Part shown: in pieces, positions 36,199-45,114 of the stretch
Numbering within the stretch: the stretch's first letter is position 1
Layout of the letters: every line of letters starts with the position of its first letter
The notes under the pieces: model-generated
The model's input: the letters and a program-made list of their open reading frames with translations, nothing else
What the model was told of the DNA's origin: nothing
Database searches by the model: none
Origin: Ghiorsea bivora
GTDB lineage: Bacteria > Pseudomonadota > Zetaproteobacteria > Mariprofundales > Mariprofundaceae
DNA: 64,000 bases
Assembly: GCF_000744415.1 (NCBI RefSeq)
Contig: NZ_JQLW01000009.1
Coordinates: forward strand, 124,001-188,000
Direction of reading: 5' to 3'
Program-made: the position numbers and the translations under genes

Positions 36199-36504
36199 AT
36201 GAATAAAAAAATGGACGCATCAGAAATAAACACGCAATTGCAAGCTTTAAACCAACAGTGCACAGACGCTTGGAATATTCAAGATGAAAAGCTGCACAAA
36301 ACATTCAAATTTAATAATTTTATTACAGCTTTTGGATTTATGAGCCAAGTTGCCATACTTGCTGAAAAAGCCAACCATCACCCTGAATGGTTTAATGTAT
36401 ACAACCGTGTTGAAATCAACTTAACCACACATGAAGTTGGCGGTATTTCAACCCGCGACTTTGATTTAGCACAAGCTATTGAAAACATCATAAAATGCCC
36501 CTAA
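36199..36504 (+). CDS. 4a-hydroxytetrahydrobiopterin dehydratase family
   Basis: A 101-residue PCD/DCoH-fold protein with the characteristic [20 protein letters not shown] and [18 protein letters not shown] recycles the oxidised pterin cofactor of aromatic hydroxylases. In bacteria lacking such hydroxylases it may serve molybdopterin-related chemistry. The ATG at 36199 has GAGGG upstream and is preferred to an in-frame ATG at 36136 that lies inside the preceding gene. No phenylalanine hydroxylase gene is visible in the window. Confidence 0.88.
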   Translation: MNKKMDASEINTQLQALNQQCTDAWNIQDEKLHKTFKFNNFITAFGFMSQVAILAEKANHHPEWFNVYNRVEINLTTHEVGGISTRDFDLAQAIENIIKCP

Positions 36505-36590
36505 AATAACCTTACTGTCTTTAAGAAGACAAAAATTGCAAAACCAACTATAGTGGGCTGATATTAACATGCTTATTTCGAGGAGAAATT

Positions 36591-37154
36591 ATGGGATTTT
36601 TAACAGATCACAAAAAAACAATCATTGCTGGTTTTATACTGCTAGCTATTATCTTAGGTGCGGCCGTTGGCACAGGTGGATCTTTACCTGAATTTTATGA
36701 TTTTTCACGCTATTTCCACGTTCTTTCAGGCATTATCTGGATTGGTTTATTGTATTATTTTAACTTCGTGCAAGTACCATCTTTGGGTGGTGTAACAGCT
36801 GAAACCAAAGCCGACATCTTTAAAGAAGGCAGCATTGTTCGCCGTGCTTTATTCTGGTTCCGCATGGGTGCACATTCAACATTGCTTTTCGGTATCATTT
36901 TACTCGCAAGCTTAGGCAAAGGGATTACAGTTGATATTATGATTGGTGCAACATTTGCAATCATCATGTGGTTCAATGTAACATTCATCATTTGGCCTAA
37001 CCAAAAGAAAGTGATTGGCATGGTTGAAGCAACTGCCGATGAAAAAGCAGCAGCGGGCAAAAAAGCATTGATGGCTTCTCGCATCAACACATTGCTTTCA
37101 ATCCCAATGTTATTCTTGATGTTTTCATCAACACACTTCCAAATTTTTGGGTAA
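36591..37154 (+). CDS. Urate-oxidase N-terminal-domain (PuuD-like) membrane protein
   Basis: A 187-residue membrane protein with about five hydrophobic segments. FSRYFHVLSGIIWIGLLYYF, NFVQVPSL and the central RRALFWFRMGAHSTLLFGII match the urate_ox_N / PuuD N-terminal domain (WLHILAGIxWIGLLYFFNFVQ-type). PuuD proteins have an added cytochrome c domain, but here only the membrane part is present, a free-standing form common in chemolithotrophs whose function is unknown. The His residues suggest haem binding, by inference. GAGGAG precedes the ATG and a terminator follows. Confidence 0.8.
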   Translation: MGFLTDHKKTIIAGFILLAIILGAAVGTGGSLPEFYDFSRYFHVLSGIIWIGLLYYFNFVQVPSLGGVTAETKADIFKEGSIVRRALFWFRMGAHSTLLFGIILLASLGKGITVDIMIGATFAIIMWFNVTFIIWPNQKKVIGMVEATADEKAAAGKKALMASRINTLLSIPMLFLMFSSTHFQIFG

Positions 37155-37160
37155 ATACGT

Positions 37161-37192
37161 AAAGCCACGCATACAAGGTGGCTTTATTTAAT
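37161..37192 (+). terminator. Intrinsic terminator
   Basis: AAAGCCAC and GTGGCTTT form an 8-bp stem with a 9-base loop 6 bases after the membrane-protein stop, followed by ATTTAATAAAAC. The T-tract is imperfect, and the stem could work in either direction. Confidence 0.6.
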
Positions 37193-37260
37193 AAAACTTT
37201 TCGCTAGGTTTTGCCTGTGTTGAGTTTGCTCAATAAATTTTAAAAAGAAGGTATAAAAAC

Positions 37261-37434
37261 ATGAATGTTGATCAACATCTAAAAGTTGCACAATGGCATA
37301 TAGAACAAGCTCGCTTGCATGCAACTTCTGAACATACTTGTGGTTGCCCAGTCAATGAGCACTACCATAAAATTATTCAAGAAGTAGAAGCTGGAAAAAT
37401 TGAAGAAGAATTATCTTGCTCAGTAGATAAATAA
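37261..37434 (+). CDS. Small Cys/His-rich protein, 57 aa
   Basis: The 57-codon ORF has AGAAGG at a good distance before the ATG and an intrinsic terminator 26 bases after its stop. It is therefore a plausible monocistronic gene. The protein is soluble, with seven His in the first 36 residues and the motif HTCGCPVNEHYHKIIQEVEAG. The CGC and clustered His suggest metal binding, but no family is recognised. Acidic residues dominate the end (GKIEEELSCSVDK). Confidence 0.65.
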   Translation: MNVDQHLKVAQWHIEQARLHATSEHTCGCPVNEHYHKIIQEVEAGKIEEELSCSVDK

Positions 37435-37460
37435 TCTTACCTTTCCAAGGGTATACAAAA

Positions 37461-37485
37461 GGCGCTCATTCGAGCGTCTTTTTTT
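37461..37485. terminator. Intrinsic terminator between convergent genes
   Basis: GGCGCTC and GAGCGTC (one G-U) close a four-base loop ATTC and are followed by seven T on the plus strand. It serves the 57-aa gene and lies at the very end of prmC on the opposite strand. Confidence 0.8.
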
Positions 37486-38329
37486 ATGTCTTTGTTTCAA
37501 CCATTTGAAACACAGAACCTCGGAAGTTACCTGCCAAATCATGATAATCTTCAAGTTTATTCAGCATGTTTGGCGTATCTGGCATACCACACAAACCTGA
37601 TTCTAATACCAACAACCCATTATCTTTAAGATACAAATGTGCATCCTTGAGCAAGGTATCCAACAGCGTTAAACCCGAAGACTCATCAGTCAGTGCAAAA
37701 CGCGGCTCAAAGCTTAATTCAGCTTCCAAATCATGCATTTCATCCTGGCTGACATAGGGCGGATTAGACACAATGACATCAAATTTCGAACCATCTGGTA
37801 ATGCTTGATATAAATCACCTTGATAAAAGGTCATGCGATCATAAACACCAATTTGTTTGGCATTTTCTCGGGCAATACTTAATGCAGCGTCCGAAATATC
37901 ACATGCAGTCACATGGCTGTTCTCATATTCATCAACCAAAGTCACCGCAATACATCCCGAACCCGTACCAATATCGCAAATTTGTAAGCTTTCACCTTGT
38001 TGCGGTCGATATTTGAGCACTATTTCAATCAAGTGTTCCGTTTCTGGGCGAGGTACAAGCACATCTTTGGATACCACAAAATCATGCTTCCAAAATGCTT
38101 TCTTACCCAAAATATAAGCCAGTGGTTCACGATTCAGTCGTCTCTTCAACATCACATTAAATTTCTCAATCACGACTTCAGGCACTTCATCATTGGCGCG
38201 AATAATCAAACCCGTTGCCGAGACACCCCAAGCTTCCATAAGCATTAATTCTGTATCTTTCCGTGGTGCATCAACACCAGTTTGTTCTAATTGTAAGGCA
38301 GATTGTTGTAGCAATAAACGGGGATTCAT
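37484..38329 (-). CDS. prmC: Peptide chain release factor N5-glutamine methyltransferase
   Basis: Methylates the Gln of the GGQ motif of release factors RF1 and RF2. The 281-residue protein has an N-terminal helical domain (DTELMLMEAWG, REPLAYILGKKAFWKHDFVV), the SAM site ICDIGTGSGCIAVTLV and the NPPY catalytic motif in VSNPPYVSQDEM. Its ATG overlaps the prfA stop by one base. Together with hemA this is the common hemA-prfA-prmC block. Confidence 0.95.
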   Translation of the reverse strand: MNPRLLLQQSALQLEQTGVDAPRKDTELMLMEAWGVSATGLIIRANDEVPEVVIEKFNVMLKRRLNREPLAYILGKKAFWKHDFVVSKDVLVPRPETEHLIEIVLKYRPQQGESLQICDIGTGSGCIAVTLVDEYENSHVTACDISDAALSIARENAKQIGVYDRMTFYQGDLYQALPDGSKFDVIVSNPPYVSQDEMHDLEAELSFEPRFALTDESSGLTLLDTLLKDAHLYLKDNGLLVLESGLCGMPDTPNMLNKLEDYHDLAGNFRGSVFQMVETKT

Positions 38330-39399
38330 TAGCTCTGACCAGCAAGCAACTCCGCCTGGTGGTGTGTAATCAAAGGCTCAATCAACTCATCCATTTCACC
38401 ATTCATGATTTGGTCGAGTTTATACAGTGTGAGATTGATGCGGTGGTCGGTAACACGCCCTTGCGGATAGTTGTAAGTGCGGATGCGTTGTGACCTATCG
38501 CCAGAACCCACCATGTCTTTACGCGCTTCGGCTCGCTCGGAGTCTTTTTCGGATTGTTCTTTGTCGAGCAACCTTGCTTGCAATACTTTCATGGCTTGGG
38601 CTTTATTTTTATGTTGGCTGGCTTGATCTTGGCAGGTGACCACCAAACCTGATGGAAGGTGGGTTAAACGCACAGCAGATTCTGTTTTGTTTACATGCTG
38701 ACCACCCGCACCCGAGGCGCGATACACATCAATACGCAAATCTTCCGTGCGAATATTGATTTCCACTTCTTCAGCTTCGGGTAAAATCGCCACTGTGCAA
38801 GCGGAAGTATGAACACGACCACCCGATTCCGTTTCAGGTACACGTTGCACCCTATGCACACCCGATTCAAACTTGAACACAGCAAACACATCTGTACCTG
38901 TCACTTGCGCCACGATTTCTTTGTAACCACCAATACCAATATCACTACTGGTCAAAATGGATACTTTAAACCCTTTACGCTCAGCATAACGGCTATACAT
39001 GCGAAATAAATCTGCGGCAAACAAAGCCGCTTCATCACCACCCGTACCTGCACGGATTTCAAGAATTACATTGCGGTCATCATTGGGGTCTTTGGGTAAT
39101 AATAAAGTATCCAAGCGTTTTTTGCTGGCTTCAAGCTCTTGTTTCAGCTCAATGATTTCCATTTGAGCCATATCTTTCAGCTCAGGGTCACAGCCCTCCT
39201 CTGCCATCATTTCTTGATTATCTTTGATTTGCTGCTCAAGCGACAAGTAACGTTCCGCTTCATCAGCCACAGGCTCAATGGCAGAGTATTCTTTGGAAAT
39301 CTTGGTGTATTTATTGGGGTCTGATGTGATTTCGGGGTCTGCCATCATCACAGACAGGTCATTCTTTTTTCTTAAAATCTCATCCAGACGCGTGTTCAT
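38329..39399 (-). CDS. prfA: Peptide chain release factor 1
   Basis: Recognises UAA and UAG stop codons and triggers peptide release. The 356-residue protein carries the GGQ loop ([19 protein letters not shown]) and the RF1 stop-codon-reading region around [15 protein letters not shown], plus the usual acidic N-terminal domain. It overlaps the 3' end of hemA by 20 bases and abuts prmC, its modifying enzyme. Length is normal for RF1. Confidence 0.96.
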   Translation of the reverse strand: MNTRLDEILRKKNDLSVMMADPEITSDPNKYTKISKEYSAIEPVADEAERYLSLEQQIKDNQEMMAEEGCDPELKDMAQMEIIELKQELEASKKRLDTLLLPKDPNDDRNVILEIRAGTGGDEAALFAADLFRMYSRYAERKGFKVSILTSSDIGIGGYKEIVAQVTGTDVFAVFKFESGVHRVQRVPETESGGRVHTSACTVAILPEAEEVEINIRTEDLRIDVYRASGAGGQHVNKTESAVRLTHLPSGLVVTCQDQASQHKNKAQAMKVLQARLLDKEQSEKDSERAEARKDMVGSGDRSQRIRTYNYPQGRVTDHRINLTLYKLDQIMNGEMDELIEPLITHHQAELLAGQS

Positions 39400-40702
39400 C
39401 GGACTCCCGAGGTTTATCTTTTTTCTTTATATCATGCACGGGTTCTGCAGCAAACAAACGGCTAGCTGCCCCCATCAACAAATCACCTTCAATATCATCG
39501 GGCAATGTTTTCAGCGTTTGCATGGTTGGATGCACAAAGCGTTTCATCAATGCTTTGCTCAAACGCTCTACTGCTTCTTCTTGCTCAGGACTTAAACCTT
39601 TGAGATAACGCTTGGATTTTTCGATTTCTTCAAGCCTCGCTTTTTCAACTTGCTGCTGAATACCGCGAATCAAAGGCACTGATTCCAATGATTTCAACCA
39701 TGCGGAAAATGCCACAGCCTCTTCTTCTAACAATACTTTGGCTTGCTCTGCTTCTTTTTCTCTATTCTTTTGATTACCTTGCACCACCTGTTGCAAATCA
39801 TCAATATCATAAACATAAGCGCCCGCAATATCGGCAATACGCGGGTCAATATCTCGCGGCACAGCAATATCCACCAAAAACATCGGCTGCCCACCCCGTT
39901 TTTTCATCGCAGGTTTCACATCTTCAGGCAAAAGCACATATGTCGATGCACCCGTTCCTGAAATCACAATATCAGCCCTATCCATATATTGCGGAAGTTC
40001 ATCCATGGTTAAAGCATGACCTTCAAATTCAAGCGCCAGTTTACGGGCGCGTTCTAGGGTTCGGTTGGCAACCAAAATTTCAGTACAACCATTGGCTTTC
40101 AAATGTGTTGCCGCAAGCTCAGCCATTTCACCAGCACCCACCAACAACACTGTTTTTCCTGATAAGTCACCAAAGATACGTTTCGCCAGCTCCACAGCGC
40201 ACGAAGAAATATTCACAGCTTGCCTACCAATCGATGTTTCACTTCGCGCGCGTTTCGCCGCTGCAAAAGTAGATTGGTATAAACGGTGCAAAATATGCCC
40301 TGCTGTTTTGGCTTCTAATGCCAATTCATAAGACGCTTTAACCTGACCCAAAATTTGTGGTTCACCCAAAACCAATGAATCCAAACCTGACGCAACAGAA
40401 AATAAGTGGCGAATCGCTGCATCTGTCGTATGTGCATACAAATGTTCAATCACATCTGACAAAGGCATACCTGCTTTTTTAGCAAACCATTCATGGGCAA
40501 CTGCAATTGCCGCATCGGGATCATGCGTCACCAACGTCATCTCAACACGGTTGCATGTGGATAACAAAGCCGCTTCACGAATCGCAGGATTGGCAATTTT
40601 GCAGCGCAAAATAGCTTTAATATCGGCTTCGGGGACAGCCAAACGCTCCCGCAGTTCAACAGGTGCAGTCTTATAATTTAAGCCAATATGACAGATTCTC
40701 AT
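39380..40702 (-). CDS. hemA: Glutamyl-tRNA reductase
   Basis: First enzyme of the C5 haem pathway: NADPH-dependent reduction of glutamyl-tRNA to glutamate 1-semialdehyde. The 440-residue protein has the catalytic Cys in [29 protein letters not shown], the NADPH site [17 protein letters not shown] and [12 protein letters not shown]. The C-terminal dimerisation helix ends in a charged tail that overlaps prfA. It is upstream of prfA on the minus strand. It should supply haem and also siroheme for the sulfite reductase seen at 13.9-16.2 kb. Confidence 0.95.
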   Translation of the reverse strand: MRICHIGLNYKTAPVELRERLAVPEADIKAILRCKIANPAIREAALLSTCNRVEMTLVTHDPDAAIAVAHEWFAKKAGMPLSDVIEHLYAHTTDAAIRHLFSVASGLDSLVLGEPQILGQVKASYELALEAKTAGHILHRLYQSTFAAAKRARSETSIGRQAVNISSCAVELAKRIFGDLSGKTVLLVGAGEMAELAATHLKANGCTEILVANRTLERARKLALEFEGHALTMDELPQYMDRADIVISGTGASTYVLLPEDVKPAMKKRGGQPMFLVDIAVPRDIDPRIADIAGAYVYDIDDLQQVVQGNQKNREKEAEQAKVLLEEEAVAFSAWLKSLESVPLIRGIQQQVEKARLEEIEKSKRYLKGLSPEQEEAVERLSKALMKRFVHPTMQTLKTLPDDIEGDLLMGAASRLFAAEPVHDIKKKDKPRESDEHASG

Positions 40703-40711
40703 GCGGCGAAC

Positions 40712-41158
40712 CTATGCATAGCTGACTTGCTGTCCATCTTCAATCAAACTTAGCGGCAAAACACTTTGTTTATGTTTCGTCTGATCACACAAGTCTGCCA
40801 AAAGATCTAACCTACCCTTTTCATCCAATTTTACGGAAAGGTGCACATATGGATTTGGCATATGTTTATATATCGTATCACATAATACCGCGCCCTGCAT
40901 CAGAAACACACCCACGCAGACAATACCATCGCTTTGCCACTGTTGTAGCGCAGTTTCCACTTGTTGTATTGATGTTAAACCCATCACTTTATCAAGTGTG
41001 TTCGTTTGCTCCGTTATACTTCCAAGCAACCCAAAAAAAGCTTGCCCTTCTTGCTGCGTCAAAGCTTGATGCAATATGGATTGGAATGCAGAACGCCGAA
41101 TATAATAGGTAGGTGTTGATGATAGTTTACTCATAGAAAGCCAAGCATGATGCCTCAC
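40712..41158 (-). CDS. Conserved-looking hypothetical protein upstream of hemA
   Basis: A roughly 140-residue soluble protein, YYIRRSAFQSILHQALTQQE followed by GQAFFGLLGSITEQ and GVFLMQGAVLCDTIYK. The spacing vaguely resembles a JAB/MPN fold, but the zinc-binding HxH is absent, so this is only a guess. The start is uncertain: a GTG at 41158 in a GAGGTGAGGTGAGG context or an ATG at 41134. It is 9 bases upstream of hemA on the same strand and probably in the same transcript. Confidence 0.5.
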   Translation of the reverse strand: MRHHAWLSMSKLSSTPTYYIRRSAFQSILHQALTQQEGQAFFGLLGSITEQTNTLDKVMGLTSIQQVETALQQWQSDGIVCVGVFLMQGAVLCDTIYKHMPNPYVHLSVKLDEKGRLDLLADLCDQTKHKQSVLPLSLIEDGQQVSYA

Positions 41159-41290
41159 CTCACCTCATGTCAAACCCAATATACATAAGCCTTTAAATGC
41201 GGCATTCTGCCACAGCCAAACTTGACGAACTAAGGTGTCTTTATTAGTAACCGCAATCCTGCTAACATTTACCAATAGGAGACTGTGTTT

Positions 41291-42229
41291 GTGAGCCATT
41301 TTTCAATCATGTTGGTGCCTGATACTGGGCAAACCAAAACATACCGTTTAAGCAAGATGAGGTTACGCCTTGTAATCTTGTCAGCTCTCCTATTGCTTTC
41401 TTTCGGTTTTCTAGGCATTTACGGTATTTTTTCGAACTACAAACTTCGCGATAATCTCATATTATCACAAACAACCATACAAAAAGAACGGCAACGGTTT
41501 GCCCAATTAAAGTCCGACTTTGAAACACAATTAAAAGAAGAAGAAGACAAAATGTCAGTGTACGCGCGCTCTTTAGGGCAAATGCAAGCCCGCCTATCGC
41601 GGCTGGACTCCTTAGGCAAACGCTTGGTTGAAGCAACCCCAGCACTGGCAAAATCTGAGTTTAACTTTGATGTGCAACCAGCTTTTGGAGGGCCACGCAT
41701 ACCCGATGAAAATCATACAGCAGACATCCAACTGTTTGACCAAGTGAAATATATTGATGCACAAATATCATCGCTCAACACACAACTCATGGCAGTGGAT
41801 TATATACTTCAAGATAATATTGACGAAAAAAATGCGCGCCCACACACATGGCCAAGTGAAGGTGGCTGGTTAAGTTCATATTTTGGAATTCGTACGGATC
41901 CATTCACTGGAAAAAAAGCTATGCACCGTGGTATTGATATTGCCAACCGCTTAGGCGCACCTGTATTGGCGGGTAGCCGCGGCATTGTTGTCTATGCAGG
42001 CAAGATGAAAGGTTATGGTTACCTCGTAGAAATTGAACATGGTTATGGTTTCCGCACCCGTTACGGACACATGTCAGCCATCACCATTACTGTGGGTGAT
42101 GTTGTCGAAGCTGGGCAAATGGTAGGTCGTGTTGGTTCATCTGGGCGTTCTACAGGACCACACCTTCACTATGAAGTACGCCGCAATAGCCAAGCATTAA
42201 ACCCTGAAAAGTTCATCCCTAGAAGTTAA
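41291..42229 (+). CDS. M23-family (LytM-type) peptidase, membrane anchored
   Basis: A 312-residue protein with one N-terminal membrane helix (LVILSALLLLSFGFLGIYG), a coiled-coil region (about 60-125) and a C-terminal LytM domain. The zinc ligands are in MHRGIDIANRLG, YGHMSAIT and TGPHLHYEVRRN, so the domain should be an active cell-wall endopeptidase. The start is set at a GTG (41291) because AGGAG ends 9 bases before it. Another GTG 6 bases upstream is too close. It is divergent from the hypothetical gene before hemA. Confidence 0.9.
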   Translation: MSHFSIMLVPDTGQTKTYRLSKMRLRLVILSALLLLSFGFLGIYGIFSNYKLRDNLILSQTTIQKERQRFAQLKSDFETQLKEEEDKMSVYARSLGQMQARLSRLDSLGKRLVEATPALAKSEFNFDVQPAFGGPRIPDENHTADIQLFDQVKYIDAQISSLNTQLMAVDYILQDNIDEKNARPHTWPSEGGWLSSYFGIRTDPFTGKKAMHRGIDIANRLGAPVLAGSRGIVVYAGKMKGYGYLVEIEHGYGFRTRYGHMSAITITVGDVVEAGQMVGRVGSSGRSTGPHLHYEVRRNSQALNPEKFIPRS

Positions 42230-42412
42230 AAAAATCCTTATATTCGATCGCGGATCAAAACACTACAAAACGTATGAAATTCCTGCTTATCAAACCAAAT
42301 AAGCACTTTATTACGTAAACACACAACGTAAGTGATACCTCTAAGTTGTGGAGACACAACATCAACCAAACTAGTCATAAAAAAACTGAAACTAAAAACA
42401 AATACACATAAA

Positions 42413-42443
42413 AAAAGGTGCCAGCTTTTCAACTGGCACCTTT
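42413..42443 (-). terminator. Terminator of rpmB
   Basis: On the minus strand AAAGGTGCCAG and CTGGCACCTTT form an 11-bp stem (loop TTGAAAAG) followed by TTTTATG, 31 bases after the rpmB stop. Confidence 0.8.
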
Positions 42444-42473
42444 CTTAAATAGGACTTAAACTTAAAGTGCGGG

Positions 42474-42665
42474 TTATGCTGCTTTTACAACTTTACCTGA
42501 ACGTAAGCAGCTTGAACATACACGAATTTTCTTCGTATTGCTACCAACAACTGCACGAACATTATGCAAGTTTGGTAGAAAACGACGACGTGTCGTATTA
42601 TGAGCATGACTCACATTATTGCCACTCATAGGGCCTTTATCACAAATTTCACAACGCTTTGCCAT
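42474..42665 (-). CDS. rpmB: 50S ribosomal protein bL28
   Basis: A 63-residue ribosomal protein with [32 protein letters not shown] and [12 protein letters not shown]. The paired CxxC motifs mark the zinc-binding (C+) form of L28. The usual partner rpmG (bL33) is not next to it. A strong terminator follows. Confidence 0.95.
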   Translation of the reverse strand: MAKRCEICDKGPMSGNNVSHAHNTTRRRFLPNLHNVRAVVGSNTKKIRVCSSCLRSGKVVKAA

Positions 42666-42782
42666 GATAAACCTCCAGTAAAACCGAGCCGCACTTTAAT
42701 CAGGCTTTGCAAGATTACAAGCACTAAATTTTATTCGCTAGATATCATAGACGCACAGCACTACAAACGGCAATATATCGCC

Positions 42783-43472
42783 ATGTTTGGAATACAACGC
42801 GCCATCATACTTGCTGCAGGTAAAGGTACACGTTTGAAAACCTTTACCCAACATAAGCCCAAAGCCTTAATGCTTATCGCAGGTGAACCTGCCATTGCTC
42901 GTGTTATTCGCCATTTGGTCAGCAATGGCATCCACGACATCGCCATTAATGTACACCACCATGCAAGGCAAATTCAAGAGTACATCGGTCATGGCGCAAA
43001 GTTTAATGCCAATATATATTATTCATATGAAGAGCAACTCCTCGATTCAGGTGGTGGCGCACGCACCGCACTTGATTTATTACCCTCTGGTGAAACAGTT
43101 TTGATTCACAATACTGATATTATGGCACATACAAACATACAAGACCTCGAACAAACCTGCCCTGCACAAGGCTGTGCCTTGGCACTTGTGCCCAACCCAA
43201 AACACAATACCCAAGGTGACTTTTCATTGCAAAACGGTTTGGTTTCAACAGCGCAACCTACGCCTTATACCTTTTCAGGTGTATCCGTTTGGCGTGATGA
43301 AGCTTTGTTAACATACCCAAGTCAGACCAAATTCTCACTGCTTGAGCCCATGCGTGAGCAAATTGAAAAACAACATTGCACAGGCATGGTTCATCGTGGA
43401 CACTGGTTTGATATTGGTCGACCACGCGACCTCATCCAAGCCCATTTCTATTATAGCCAAGAGGCATTATGA
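42783..43472 (+). CDS. murU: Nucleotidyltransferase, MurU-like
   Basis: A 229-residue sugar-nucleotide transferase: RAIILAAGKGTRLKTFTQHKPKAL (nucleotide-binding G-x-G-T-R-L), EEQLLDSGGGARTALDLLP, HNTDIMAHTNI and HWFDIGRPRDLIQAH. This layout matches N-acetylmuramate 1-phosphate uridylyltransferase of the cell-wall recycling bypass. Other NDP-sugar synthases of the family cannot be excluded, since its usual partner kinase AmgK is not adjacent. The ATG at 42783 starts the conserved fold, and the longer frame to 42600 overlaps rpmB. It overlaps the HIT gene as ATGA. Confidence 0.8.
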   Translation: MFGIQRAIILAAGKGTRLKTFTQHKPKALMLIAGEPAIARVIRHLVSNGIHDIAINVHHHARQIQEYIGHGAKFNANIYYSYEEQLLDSGGGARTALDLLPSGETVLIHNTDIMAHTNIQDLEQTCPAQGCALALVPNPKHNTQGDFSLQNGLVSTAQPTPYTFSGVSVWRDEALLTYPSQTKFSLLEPMREQIEKQHCTGMVHRGHWFDIGRPRDLIQAHFYYSQEAL

Positions 43473-43888
43473 TATTACACCCCCAACTTAAACAAGATTG
43501 TTTCATACTCGGGCAATTTGATTTGTGTTTATTATTGCTTATCAATGATAGCCAATACCCTTGGTTTATCTTGGTGCCGCAACGTGAGAATATTTCCGAG
43601 ATTCATCACTTGCCACCCCATGAGCAGCAACAACTCATCATAGAATCTTCCTTACTTGCCACCGCTATTGAACAAGCATTTCAAGCAGATAAAATCAACA
43701 TTGCAGCCCTTGGTAATATGGTTCCCCAATTGCATATTCATCATATAGCACGCTATAAAAATGATATCGCTTGGCCCAAGCCTGTTTGGGGTGTGCACCC
43801 CACTATTGCTTATCGTGATGATGAGCATGATATTGTCATTCAACACATCAAAGCCCATTTACCCACACTAAAAGAGGTTAAAAAATAA
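43469..43888 (+). CDS. HIT-family nucleotide hydrolase-like protein
   Basis: A 139-residue histidine-triad protein: LKQDCFILGQFDLCLLLLIND, WFILVPQRENISEIHHLP and the triad QLHIHHIARYKND (H-x-H-x-H). HIT proteins hydrolyse phosphoramidate or dinucleotide substrates. It is coupled to the MurU-like gene (4-base overlap) and followed by an M50 peptidase gene. Confidence 0.88.
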   Translation: MILHPQLKQDCFILGQFDLCLLLLINDSQYPWFILVPQRENISEIHHLPPHEQQQLIIESSLLATAIEQAFQADKINIAALGNMVPQLHIHHIARYKNDIAWPKPVWGVHPTIAYRDDEHDIVIQHIKAHLPTLKEVKK

Positions 43889-43889
43889 C

Positions 43890-44543
43890 ATGGATATTGC
43901 CGCAATTTTACACAACATCAGCATTTGGGCTTTGCCCGTATTACTGGCGATTGTTTTGCATGAATACGCCCACGGTTGGGTTGCAAACAAACTTGGCGAT
44001 GATACCGCGCGTTGGATGGGTAGGTTAACACTCAACCCTATCAGCCATATCGATCCCATTGGCACCATACTTATCCCCGTTGCCTTATTGATTGTGGGCG
44101 CACCTTTCTTGTTTGGTTACGCTAAACCTGTACCCATCAACTTCAATAAGTTGCGCAACCCTAAACGCGACATGGTATGGGTTGCCCTTGCAGGACCACT
44201 CACCAACCTTGCACTTGCGCTCATATCCACGCTTATACTTTGGATTGCATTTCACATGCCTGATGGTTCTCGTTGGTTTTCTGAGCCTTTGGCGATGATG
44301 TGTCAGGCAAGCATCCTTATCAACGTTGTATTGTTTATCTTTAACCTCATTCCTCTACCACCCTTAGATGGCGGGCGTGTTGCCGTAGGCTTACTACCAG
44401 GTCCTTGGGCATATCAACTTTCCCGCCTTGAGCCGTATGGCTTTTTTATCATCATTGGTTTATTGATGTTGGGCGTATTTCAGACCGTGCTTGGACCAAT
44501 CATTTTCGGTTTAAGTAAAGCTTTGGTGACTTTAGCCCTTTAA
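43890..44543 (+). CDS. Site-2 protease family (M50) membrane peptidase
   Basis: A 217-residue polytopic protein with the HExxH zinc site VLHEYAHGWVANKLG near residue 30, GPLTNLALALIS and the second metal motif PPLDGGRVAVG. This is the short form of site-2 proteases that lacks a PDZ domain. It cleaves substrates inside membranes, but the substrate is unknown. It follows the HIT gene by one base and precedes smpB by 17 bases. Confidence 0.9.
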   Translation: MDIAAILHNISIWALPVLLAIVLHEYAHGWVANKLGDDTARWMGRLTLNPISHIDPIGTILIPVALLIVGAPFLFGYAKPVPINFNKLRNPKRDMVWVALAGPLTNLALALISTLILWIAFHMPDGSRWFSEPLAMMCQASILINVVLFIFNLIPLPPLDGGRVAVGLLPGPWAYQLSRLEPYGFFIIIGLLMLGVFQTVLGPIIFGLSKALVTLAL

Positions 44544-44560
44544 TTCATACCATTCGTCTC

Positions 44561-45001
44561 ATGGCAATTTTGAACAAACGTGCACGGCACGAATACCACA
44601 TCCTTGAAACCTACGAAGCAGGCATGATTTTAACTGGTCCTGAAGTGAAATCCATACGCGCTGGGCAGGCCAACCTCAAGGAAGCCCATTGCGTGATTCG
44701 CAATGACAAACTGTTGTTAATTGGTTGTCATATCAGCCCTTACAAACCTGCATCGCGCAACAATCCCGTTGACCCTGCGCGCACCAAAGAACTTTTACTG
44801 CGCAAAAAAGAAATTGAAAAACTCATTGGTAAATTAAAAGAGAAAGGGCTGACATTGGTTCCCCTCAAAATCTATTTTAATGAACGTGGTTATGCCAAAA
44901 TTGAAATTGGATTAGCACGCGGTAAAAAATTGTATGACAAGCGGCAAGACAGCAAAGAGCGCGATGTCAAACGCGACTTGCAACGCAAATATAAAATGTA
45001 A
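44561..45001 (+). CDS. smpB: SsrA-binding protein
   Basis: Binds tmRNA and brings it to stalled ribosomes. The 146-residue protein has RARHEYHILETYEAGMILTG, EVKSIRAGQANLKEA, KERGLTLVP-like KEKGLTLVPLKIYFNERGYAK and the basic tail YDKRQDSKERDVKRDLQRKYK. It is full length. A palindromic element follows 9 bases after the stop. The tmRNA gene itself is not in this window. Confidence 0.96.
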   Translation: MAILNKRARHEYHILETYEAGMILTGPEVKSIRAGQANLKEAHCVIRNDKLLLIGCHISPYKPASRNNPVDPARTKELLLRKKEIEKLIGKLKEKGLTLVPLKIYFNERGYAKIEIGLARGKKLYDKRQDSKERDVKRDLQRKYKM

Positions 45002-45010
45002 ACAAACCTC

Positions 45011-45112
45011 CTCTTGCCCTAGATTTAAACTAGAGCAAGAAGAAAGCGCGGCGTTTTCTGCTCGTAAATGAGTACATTCGACGTAGCTATGGTTTAAATC
45101 TAGGAGCAAGAG
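45011..45112. repeat. Intercistronic palindromic element, copy 5, overlapping purD Shine-Dalgarno
   Basis: The arms ctcttgc-cctagatttaaac and gtttaaatctagg-a-gcaagag pair over 20 bp with a single bulged A. The core holds tagagcaag, an AGAAAGC/CGTTTTCT hairpin and the box gacgtagctatgg, matching copies at 7344, 8775, 18381 and 18826. The right arm contains the AGGAG (45102-45106) that serves purD, whose ATG is at 45115. Confidence 0.7.
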
Positions 45113-45114
45113 AT

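Noticed and set aside
39688-40272. 194-codon plus-strand ORF opposite hemA
   Set aside because: Low-complexity His/Gln/Pro translation of the antisense strand; hemA is certain.
40712-41158. JAMM protease that could trim the GGC carrier
   Set aside because: The zinc-binding HxH and downstream Asp are missing, so the resemblance is too weak to call.
42238-42432. 64-codon minus-strand ORF with a signal-like N terminus
   Set aside because: Its start codon lies inside the rpmB terminator hairpin, and no Shine-Dalgarno or family is visible.
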